A DNA stretch of 64,000 bases from DSWT01 sp035420085 (GTDB lineage Bacteria > Chloroflexota > Anaerolineae > B4-G1 > SLSP01), in NCBI GenBank assembly GCA_035420085.1, contig DAOLUH010000024.1, positions 1 to 64,000 on the forward strand, given 5' to 3'. Under the pieces are notes generated by a model, which worked only from the letters and a program-made list of their open reading frames with translations, did not search any database and was not told where the DNA came from. Shown piece after piece: positions 58,501 through 64,000 of the stretch (position 1 is the first letter of the stretch; each line of letters begins with the position of its first letter). The position numbers and the translations under genes were made by a program.

Positions 58501-59229
58501 TTTGACCGTGCTCTGACGTATTTCCAGAAAGCCATTGACATCTTTGAACCCGCCGATGACCGCGAGTGGTTGAGCACCGTCTACTCCTGGCGGGCGGCGG
58601 TGTACATGTCGATGGATAATTTCCTGCTGGCTGAGCGGGATTTGTTCCGCTCCCTGGAAATGGGCATCCAGAAGGATAGGCCCTTGAACCTCTCGCGGCT
58701 CGCCAACCTCTACATTCGCCAGCGCCGGCTCGATAAAGCGCAGGAAGCCATTGATGAGTGTCGCCGTCTGGCGCTAAGCCTGCCCGATGTGCTCTATCAG
58801 TTGGTTTCCTTGCGCTATATGGCGCGGCTGGCCTTCTACCGCGGCGAGTATGACCGGCTCGGAGAATTTGAACAACTGCTGGCGGACTACTTCGAGAAAT
58901 GGGAAGCGCGTGACTTACGCGCGCTTGCGACACTCTATCTCTATCTGGGTAGACTTGCGCTCGGGAAACATGACCTAGACTCAGCTATCGAACATCTCAA
59001 ATCAGGACTAAAACTCACCGTGCAGTTTGGCCATTATGCAAATGATACCGCACATGGGCACATTTTAGGACTAGAGGAGGCTATGGTCAACGAGTTAAAA
59101 ATGACACCAGCGCAAATACGCACAGTTGGAGTTGCCTTGCTGGACTTCTGGAAAGCGCAAGGACTCAGCACACTTCATCCTGATGTGCGAATATTACTTT
59201 CTCGATGGGCCAAATGGGAAGGGGCTTAA
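55567..59229 (+). CDS. STAND NTPase-TPR protein with inserted RbsB-like ligand-binding domain
   Basis: The 1220-aa protein lacks a signal peptide. It opens FIDRENELALIEKLIG, then Walker A GGGIGKTR (35-42). From about 66 to 350 runs a type I periplasmic-binding-protein domain of the ribose-binding kind: FIGGIRGMAKDLGVRLIETNA, AIQKGIKVLTFDNYL, GKVAALMVAGVAMQERRKGI and ALMDAGRSDVLVYSFD. The NTPase then resumes at about 376 (KQRLLVTEIIDFDDRSF), with Walker B RILLFMDTVE (about 457-466), VLLLSGRNA and GHPILIDLA (553-561). The C-terminal third (about 795-1180) is TPR-like repeats. The ligand domain thus splits the NTPase between Walker A and strand 2. AAAGGAGA precedes the ATG. Confidence 0.87.
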   Translation: MATLVPFIDRENELALIEKLIGAWGTRRILCIQAGGGIGKTRLLQEVRTRYTLSDYAFALDGVERKDITLACVHEFIGTEWAEEFIGGIRGMAKDLGVRLIETNANFDLDKMVADLDTVIEQNPNAIVVRLGSDERLRPGIERAIQKGIKVLTFDNYLQQIPGLSARITLSESEGAHLSLDRLVEDIGFQGKVAALMVAGVAMQERRKGILDTVLSKYPDVQVVTEYSVMGPDMVEAIYHKTTELLRNHPDLKAIWVTWDEFTRGVIRALMDAGRSDVLVYSFDLCPSDVELMARQDSPWVATVAVNPVEVGRIIVRLAMQVAYGFDIRPHYSIPMEFITQISLRKLLAENAPIWRESSIGWTPWLKALSSTEGPKQRLLVTEIIDFDDRSFHIPQNLGYKIARMLDADKFESYLRAGQDLRKMELAGVSAGQLAQQKGEVDASFVACFNNLADEQRILLFMDTVESPASSEVWIYLTEKLCQLQNFVLLLSGRNAADIGVFMKAELGDNVQIIDLPPLQEEASALYLQRKQQLMNIVIEPELAQKILLLAQGHPILIDLAVEWRAREIPLDWLVESRVEDLAALTEEERQTRQTAFEAQLVRHIAETRQPIDSLTLMMSRVYPLDVEMLAELLRLPWEEATTLFEAAKKNVFVKSLPDGRISLHDEIRRMVNQHVWPLVDPDADRRLRDSRLAKAYLHHEIEALTQRTAQLEAAEQTARQALDARTELATFVEREALERNLWTFKEQYLYHAMFTDVPEGVKFFVAAFDQATQAYRFSFRESLLRQMTAYVETLDAEQRYQVEIRQSKHLMDNGQHTEARDLLEKMAARPELQPQQRIETLIQLANVQIRLGKLQDGIQLFKDAVRISYENGEKAWIAKAETGLGWAYRLTAAFRKAGEHYETALDLAMELGLKKEQALLYNNLGFVYAYYEHIPNHRDKAEWFCHQSLAIAEELDDRRGQGQSYSTLGCITYMEGRFDRALTYFQKAIDIFEPADDREWLSTVYSWRAAVYMSMDNFLLAERDLFRSLEMGIQKDRPLNLSRLANLYIRQRRLDKAQEAIDECRRLALSLPDVLYQLVSLRYMARLAFYRGEYDRLGEFEQLLADYFEKWEARDLRALATLYLYLGRLALGKHDLDSAIEHLKSGLKLTVQFGHYANDTAHGHILGLEEAMVNELKMTPAQIRTVGVALLDFWKAQGLSTLHPDVRILLSRWAKWEGA

Positions 59230-59231
59230 CT

Positions 59232-60725
59232 ATGCAGCGCAATTATCGCACTCGAACTCGTCAAAACAAACCGCAGCTCATTTTTTGCCACACTCTGAGC
59301 ACGGTAAGCGCGCACACCGGTCAGTGTGATTGTGCCTGCGCAGCAACTGTGCCGGCGGCGGATCACGTCGCTGCGCCGCTGGAGAATATGGTTTACCAAA
59401 CTGCTGCCGGCATCACATTTCCCGTGACCGCAGACTATTCGGCGCGCCTCGGACAGACACATCCGGCAGTCGTGATAAACGATCCGACCCTGAGGATGCT
59501 GGCGCACTTTCAGCAGCCGCGTTCCCTTGAAGACGTTCCTACGGGATGGCGCGACGCCTGGGGCGAGTCGCACGTCAACACGACCCTCACCCAGATGCGC
59601 GCGCTTGGCCTGCTGACGCCCGCAAGTTACACCCTTCCCACTCTCGCTGAAACCCCCACCCTCCTCTCCGCCTGGCTCCACCTCACCGACCGCTGCAACC
59701 TCCGCTGCGACTACTGCTACCTTCCGCACGCCCGCGCCGATATGTCGCCTGCCACAGGCCACGCCGCCATGGACGCGACCTTCCGCTCCGCGCTCGCGCA
59801 CGGCTACCGCGCCGTCAAGCTCAAGTACGCCGGCGGCGAGCCGCTGCTGCGGTTCCCCTTCATTGTGGAACTGCACCGCTACGCGCACTCGCTGGCGCAG
59901 CAGCACGGTCTGACAGTGGACGGCGTCATCCTCAGCAACGGCACGCTGCTAACGGCGGACATGGTGGAGACCATGCAAGCGGAAGGGCTGCGCCTGATGA
60001 TCTCGTTGGACGGCCTGGGGACATACCACGACAGCCAGCGCCACTTCCCCGATGGACGCGGCTCGTTCGATGCTGTGGCGCGCGCAGTGGAGTTGGCGCT
60101 CGTAGGCGGCCTCGTCCCCGACATTTCGATCACCGTCAGCGGACGCAATGCCGAGGGCTTGCCGGACGTCGTCGCGTGGGTGTTGGAACGCGATTTGCCG
60201 TTCAGCCTCAACTTCTACCGGGAGCATGGTAGCTCGGATTGGCAATCCGACCTACGGTTAGACGAGGTGCGCATCAGCGAAGGGATGTTAGCGGCGTACA
60301 AAATCGTCGAAGCCAACCTGCCGCGCCGCAGCCTGCTGGCATCGCTGGCGGACCGCGCCAATCTTGCCGCGCCGCATCAGCGCGTGTGCAGCGTGGGGCA
60401 GAGCTACCTCGTCTTCGATACCGAAGGCCGCGTCGCGCCGTGCCAAATGGCGATAGGCCAAACCGTCGCTGACTGCCACGATCCTGACCCGCTGACCGCC
60501 ATCCGCGAGAGCGCAACCGGCCTGCACAATCCGACCGTGGATGAAAAAAAGGGCTGCCGCGCCTGCGAATGGCGTTACTGGTGCGCGGGCGGCTGTCCGC
60601 TGCAAGCCTACCGCGCCGCCGGGCGCTACGATGCCAAATCGCCTAACTGTAACATCTACAAGGCGCTTTATCCCGAAGTCGTTCGGCTGGAAGGGCTGCG
60701 GTTGCTCAAATATGCTGAAGCGTGA
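59232..60725 (+). CDS. Radical SAM/SPASM protein with Cys-rich N-terminal segment
   Basis: ATG 59232, 2 nt after the preceding stop and behind GGAAGGGG, gives 497 aa. Residues 19-36 contain C19 and a CDCAC cluster (C32, C34, C36). About 50-130 resembles a winged-helix recognition element (VVINDPTLRMLAHFQQPRSL). The radical SAM core has CNLRCDYCY (C155, C159, C162) and YAGGEPLLRFPF. The SPASM end has CSVGQSY, VAPCQMA and CRACEWRYWCAGGCPLQAY...SPNC, ligands for auxiliary Fe-S clusters. Such enzymes modify peptides or proteins. A palindromic repeat lies in frame at residues 333-342. No separate precursor peptide gene was found. Confidence 0.9.
   Translation: MQRNYRTRTRQNKPQLIFCHTLSTVSAHTGQCDCACAATVPAADHVAAPLENMVYQTAAGITFPVTADYSARLGQTHPAVVINDPTLRMLAHFQQPRSLEDVPTGWRDAWGESHVNTTLTQMRALGLLTPASYTLPTLAETPTLLSAWLHLTDRCNLRCDYCYLPHARADMSPATGHAAMDATFRSALAHGYRAVKLKYAGGEPLLRFPFIVELHRYAHSLAQQHGLTVDGVILSNGTLLTADMVETMQAEGLRLMISLDGLGTYHDSQRHFPDGRGSFDAVARAVELALVGGLVPDISITVSGRNAEGLPDVVAWVLERDLPFSLNFYREHGSSDWQSDLRLDEVRISEGMLAAYKIVEANLPRRSLLASLADRANLAAPHQRVCSVGQSYLVFDTEGRVAPCQMAIGQTVADCHDPDPLTAIRESATGLHNPTVDEKKGCRACEWRYWCAGGCPLQAYRAAGRYDAKSPNCNIYKALYPEVVRLEGLRLLKYAEA
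60229..60255. repeat. Palindromic repeat inside the radical SAM gene
   Basis: gtagctcggatt-ggc-aatccgacctac pairs at 11 of 12 positions and encodes SSDWQSDLR in frame. It has the form of dispersed REP-type palindromes rather than of conserved radical SAM sequence. Confidence 0.65.
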
Positions 60726-60740
60726 CACTTGATGATAACC

Positions 60741-60771
60741 AAGCGCCCGCCGACTCGACCGGCGGGCGCTT
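60741..60771. terminator. Hairpin between convergent genes
   Basis: aagcgcccgccg / cggcgggcgctt form a 12-bp GC-rich stem 15 nt after the radical SAM stop codon and 24 nt before the stop of the reductase on the other strand. No T-run on either side, so termination is likely but not of the classical form. Confidence 0.6.
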
Positions 60772-60794
60772 GTCATTGCCATCCAATCAGAACA

Positions 60795-62138
60795 CTACGT
60801 CAACCCCATCGCCGCCAACATCTCCGCATTGCTCTTGAACTTGAAAAACTCCACGCCCAACTCGGCGGCCTTCTGCTGCTCGATGGCTTCCAGCCGGCGC
60901 CAGTCCTCTTTGCGCACGAGTTGTTTGTTGAGCTTTGCCAGCCGCGCGGCGAGCTTCTCCTCTGCGCCCGCATCGTAGCCAGGCGCATCGCCGATGTAAC
61001 GCATCACGGCCTCCGCGCAGTTGTAGGCGTCCTTGCGCGCCAACCCCACCTGGCCCTTGCTGGCTTTGCGCGCCCATCCAGCGACAAAAACACCCTCAAT
61101 CGGCGCATTGGCCTCCGGGTCGTAGACCTCGTAGCTATCGCCATCCACCGGATAGCGCGGATGCTCGTTCTTCACGAACTCGTTCCACTGCACCGGCAGG
61201 CCAAAGCGATTGCTCACCCGGTCGCCGATGCAGAAGATGACGGTGTCCACGTCCAGCACGTGCTGCGTGTCGAGGCGGCGCGCGCGCGTCTCACCGTTTT
61301 CTTGCAAGACGAGTTCCGTGTCATCGACCTCTAGGCCGGCGACGCCGCCTGCAGCGTTGCCCAGGATGCGTCGGGGTGACGAGAGGAAGCGGAAGCGAAT
61401 GCGCGTCGCCGAAACCGGCTCTAGCGCCTTGCGCGACAGCGCCGACAGGATGAAGTTCTTGGCCTCATCCGGGTCTTGCCCCACCGCGCGCACCCGGTCG
61501 GCCACGCGCGCGATTTCCGCATCCAGCGCTTCCAGGTCGAAGTTGCGCGCGATATATTCCATCTCCTGCCGGGTGAACTTGACCTCCGCCGGGCCGCGCC
61601 GCGCCACGCCGATGATCTCGTCCACTTTTACGTCGCGGGTGAGCCAGTGGGCGATGTCGGCCATCACGTTGCCCACGCCGACCACCGCCACGCGCTTGCC
61701 GATGGCGAATTCCTGCTCGCTGTACGGTGGCAGGCCGTTGTAGTGGTACATCAACGGCTTGGAGTGGTAGACACCCTTGAGATCCTCGCCGGGCAGGCCG
61801 AGCCACTTGGTCCCCTGCGCGCCCACCGCGACGACAATGGCGGCGAATCCCATCTGCCGTAGCTCCGCCAGCGTCACGTCGCCGTCTTCGGCCACGCGGA
61901 CGTTGCCGTAGTAGGTGATGTCCGGTGAAGCCAGAATCTTGCGGAACTGCTTGCGCAGCCCTTCCTTGATGCTGTACTTGTCGTAGTAGATGCCGTACTC
62001 GGCGAGGCCGCCGGGTTTGATGTCGCGGTTGAGCAGCACGACGCGCGCGCCCTGTTCGACCAGACTGTTGGCTCCAAACAGGCCGGCCGGTCCCGCGCCA
62101 ATGATCGCCACAACGGGTTTTGCGTGTTCTTCGGTCAT
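60795..62138 (-). CDS. FprA-like FAD/NADP flavoprotein reductase
   Basis: ATG 62138 (MTEEHAKP) lies behind GAGGAGGG and gives 447 aa. The N-terminal FAD motif GAGPAGLFGANSL (about residues 14-26), the NADP-binding GVGNVMADIAHWL and the C-terminal GVFVAGWARKASKGQVG match adrenodoxin/ferredoxin-NADP reductases of the FprA type. It would pass electrons between NADPH and ferredoxin. It is convergent with the radical SAM gene, which needs reductant, but a functional link is speculation. Confidence 0.88.
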   Translation of the reverse strand: MTEEHAKPVVAIIGAGPAGLFGANSLVEQGARVVLLNRDIKPGGLAEYGIYYDKYSIKEGLRKQFRKILASPDITYYGNVRVAEDGDVTLAELRQMGFAAIVVAVGAQGTKWLGLPGEDLKGVYHSKPLMYHYNGLPPYSEQEFAIGKRVAVVGVGNVMADIAHWLTRDVKVDEIIGVARRGPAEVKFTRQEMEYIARNFDLEALDAEIARVADRVRAVGQDPDEAKNFILSALSRKALEPVSATRIRFRFLSSPRRILGNAAGGVAGLEVDDTELVLQENGETRARRLDTQHVLDVDTVIFCIGDRVSNRFGLPVQWNEFVKNEHPRYPVDGDSYEVYDPEANAPIEGVFVAGWARKASKGQVGLARKDAYNCAEAVMRYIGDAPGYDAGAEEKLAARLAKLNKQLVRKEDWRRLEAIEQQKAAELGVEFFKFKSNAEMLAAMGLT

Positions 62139-62186
62139 GATGTCCCTCCTCGGCTGGGATAGGAGTGAATATGACAGGACATTATA

Positions 62187-62239
62187 ACACACGTCGCCGG
62201 AAGCGCCTCTACGTTCAGACAGCTTCCGGCGACGTGTGT
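62187..62239. repeat. 18-bp-arm palindrome upstream of the reductase gene
   Basis: acacacgtcgccggaagc and gcttccggcgacgtgtgt are perfect inverted arms with a 17-nt loop. The left arm abuts a minus-strand TATAAT (62181-62186) about 45 bp upstream of the reductase start, so it could act as an operator or block transcription from the right. The rest of 62240-62370 shows nothing recognisable. Confidence 0.6.
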
Positions 62240-62370
62240 ATGGCTAGACTTGCCGATTCCGCGATTTATTTGAGCGCCCGCTTCACGCCAGGGGATGACC
62301 ACCATGAACGGCGGTCAATTGTAGTTGGTGGACATTGACCTGACAAATAGAAAATCTTTACTTAATTTCT

Positions 62371-62805
62371 CTATCCTCTTGCTACCTGCAACCGACACCA
62401 CGCGTAAAGCGCATCGTAGACTTCAAACTGGTGCTCCAGATTCTCAAAGTCATTGGGGAAGCGCAGGCTGAACCCCACGGCAATGGCTTCCAACCCCGGC
62501 GCTATAACGTCAGTCTGCCGATCTTCAGACACGTCAGCGGCATGGACAATCTTTGCCAGCCGCAGCAAGGCGGCATCGGTTAAACCATAGGTTTGCATAA
62601 TGGTCTCAAACGAACATTTGCCATCCTTGTGTCCCAGCGTCACCCCTGGCGCATCAAAGGGAATACCGCCGGTTTCCTCGACCACTTTTTCCACCTGACT
62701 GGCAGGCACAAAGAGAAATTCCGCCGCAGAATCCACAAAACGGCTGATCAACCACGGGCATGCCACCCGATCTACATGCACGTGAGAACGAGTAATCCAC
62801 AACAT
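62371..62805 (-). CDS. ChrB-like (chromate resistance C-terminal domain) protein
   Basis: This 144-aa protein matches the ChrB C-terminal domain along its length: WITRSHVHVDRVACPWLISRFVD at the start, AEFLFVPASQV, GIPFDAPGV, the Cys-containing HKDGKCSFETIM and EVYDALYAWCRL at the end. Full ChrB has an extra N-terminal part, so this is a stand-alone domain form whose link to chromate is unproven. The next gene (15 nt downstream) is an MFS transporter, probably cotranscribed. Confidence 0.87.
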   Translation of the reverse strand: MLWITRSHVHVDRVACPWLISRFVDSAAEFLFVPASQVEKVVEETGGIPFDAPGVTLGHKDGKCSFETIMQTYGLTDAALLRLAKIVHAADVSEDRQTDVIAPGLEAIAVGFSLRFPNDFENLEHQFEVYDALYAWCRLQVARG

Positions 62806-62820
62806 AAGCTCCCTCCTGCA

Positions 62821-64000
62821 TTAGGATTGGCGGATGATGGACTTCAAATCCCGTCCGAATACTGCGAAATAGAGTGTTCCCAACACGCCAAAGCCAAAAG
62901 CGGTGAGGAAATTGACTGCCGGAGCGATGTCCCACAACAGCGCGCCGCCGAAAGCCGCCAGTGAAACGATCACGTCACGCACGAGATAGTAGTAGCCGAA
63001 CATCCCAGCTTTTTTGTCTTCTGGAGCCAAATCCATAATCAGCGCTTTGCGTGTTGGCTCGCCGAATTCTTTCATACCTCGCAGGATAAAAGCCACGATC
63101 AGCAGTGGGAATGAGCGGGCAAAGAAAAGGACCAGCGGGAACAATGTAAAATTGATGAAGGTGATCACTACAAACGGTTTTTTGGTGTTCTTGTCGGCCA
63201 AATAGGCTATCGGGATGTAGATAAGCATCGCCGTGATCATTTCGATCGTGGTCAGCAAACCAAATTGCGGCGCGCTAATCCCCACATATTTCATCGCCCA
63301 GACAACGGCGAAAGCGTAGGGAATTTGCTCGCAGAAGCGGATGAGGATGTCGGAAATGAGCAGATTACGCAGGTCTGGCGACATAAATCGGGCCATCCGC
63401 AACGGGCTGCTCTCGGCCTTGCCCGTGCCCTGCACGTCCTCGATCAACCTTTGTTGTAACACCAGGGCCACAAATCCCAAGAACAAGGCGACGCAGAAAG
63501 CCAATCGTACGCCGTTACGCTCCCCATAAACCGCGATGAGAAAACCGCCAACGACCGGTCCCAAGGCCATCGGGATGCGGCGTACCAGCGAGTGCATCGA
63601 GACGCCCATCGTGCGCTTGTCCTGCGGCATCGCTTTGGACACCATACTCATCGTCGCCGGCAAAGAGATAGCCGTCCACGAGAGGAAGAAGACCGAGCCG
63701 ATAATGACCGCATACCAAACCGGGAACAAAATCACGATTACATAGCCAAACATGGCGATCAGGTTGAACAGCAACAAAGCGCGTTTGTAACCAAGTTTGT
63801 CGCTGAGATAGCCGCCAGGGAACGAATACAGCGCGCTGAGCAGGTTATCCATCCCGTTGAGCAGCCCCACAGAGAGGGTGCCGCCGCCCAACGCCAACAA
63901 ATAGATGGGCAAGAAGCGTTCAGCCATCTTCTCACCCATCCCCACCAGAATGACCATCGCAAGCAACGCCGCGATATTTTTGCGCAGGCCGAAAAAGTTC
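62821..64000 (-). CDS. MFS transporter, 5' end beyond the window
   Basis: The frame is open through the right edge; the first full codons visible read NFFGLRKNIAALLAMVILVG, so the true start lies beyond 64000 (the internal TTG at 63966 is not the start). At least 392 aa with about 11-12 TM helices and a loop KLGYKRALLL after segment 2. LAPEDKKAGMFGYYYLVRD marks the second-half loop. Substrate unknown; it follows and may be cotranscribed with the ChrB-like gene. Confidence 0.85.
   Translation of the reverse strand, partial: NFFGLRKNIAALLAMVILVGMGEKMAERFLPIYLLALGGGTLSVGLLNGMDNLLSALYSFPGGYLSDKLGYKRALLLFNLIAMFGYVIVILFPVWYAVIIGSVFFLSWTAISLPATMSMVSKAMPQDKRTMGVSMHSLVRRIPMALGPVVGGFLIAVYGERNGVRLAFCVALFLGFVALVLQQRLIEDVQGTGKAESSPLRMARFMSPDLRNLLISDILIRFCEQIPYAFAVVWAMKYVGISAPQFGLLTTIEMITAMLIYIPIAYLADKNTKKPFVVITFINFTLFPLVLFFARSFPLLIVAFILRGMKEFGEPTRKALIMDLAPEDKKAGMFGYYYLVRDVIVSLAAFGGALLWDIAPAVNFLTAFGFGVLGTLYFAVFGRDLKSIIRQS

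Noticed and set aside
59205..59231. Upstream in-frame start for the radical SAM protein
   Set aside because: It would overlap the end of the preceding gene with no ribosome binding site; ATG 59232 has GGAAGGGG at proper spacing.
60795..62138. Assigning the flavoprotein reductase as electron donor of the radical SAM enzyme
   Set aside because: It is on the opposite strand, convergent and separated by a hairpin; reductases of this type are common and no direct evidence links them.
1..64000. tRNA, rRNA or insertion sequence
   Set aside because: No cloverleaf, rRNA signature or transposase was recognised on either strand by eye; a tRNAscan and ISfinder search would settle this.

Overview
The window is GC-rich, densely coded bacterial DNA. 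The gene set (T-box-controlled thrS, GatCAB, an eRF1-like bacterial release factor, a LysM/YkuD/VanW-type L,D-transpeptidase, PbpC with an alpha-2-macroglobulin lipoprotein, large STAND NTPases, many short palindromic and microsatellite-like repeats) suggests Chloroflexota, probably Anaerolineae-like. That is an inference from gene content; no rRNA or tRNA gene was seen by eye.

Layout. 1-9.7 kb (minus strand): a GPH-type sugar symporter, thrS with its T-box leader and promoter, an orphan leuC-like gene behind a small toxin-antitoxin-like pair, pgm, a NUDIX hydrolase, a small Cys-rich protein and an isocitrate lyase/PEP mutase-family gene. 10-17.6 kb: an MFS transporter with a cytidine/blasticidin-type deaminase, a 1289-aa secreted FnIII-like repeat protein and, diverging from it, a baeRF-type release factor with a structured leader. 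17.6-25.4 kb (minus strand): gdhA, gatB, a class I aminotransferase, a sugar-nucleotide pyrophosphorylase, a PIN-domain toxin pair, gatA and gatC. 25.6-41.2 kb (plus strand, mostly housekeeping and envelope genes): HD hydrolase, TyrA-like dehydrogenase, GT4 glycosyltransferase, MFS, L,D-transpeptidase, S49 protease, GATase-like membrane protein, priA, a three-gene cassette ending in a PAP2 phosphatase, and an Sm/Hfq-like protein with a nucleotidyltransferase.

41.4-60.7 kb (plus strand) looks like an envelope-defence and conflict region: pbpC, a histidine kinase, a thioester-bearing alpha-2-macroglobulin lipoprotein, two PIN-type toxin-antitoxin modules (one lying between 88-bp direct repeats derived from the macroglobulin 3' end), then a tight three-gene operon. 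That operon encodes (1) a STAND ATPase with a helical adaptor-like N terminus, (2) a STAND-TPR protein whose NTPase core is split by a ribose-binding-protein-like ligand domain, and (3) a radical SAM/SPASM protein with a Cys-rich N-terminal segment. It is the best candidate here for an undescribed system: a ligand-sensing NLR-like switch coupled to a peptide or protein maturase. 60.8-64 kb (minus strand): an FprA-like flavoprotein reductase, a ChrB-like protein and an MFS transporter running off the right edge.

A second theme is repeats. Several loci carry degenerate 7-nt-phased arrays whose unit differs from locus to locus, and three of them are arranged head to head. Other palindromic repeats occur between genes, and three repeats lie inside reading frames (pbpC, the macroglobulin, the radical SAM gene) without breaking them.
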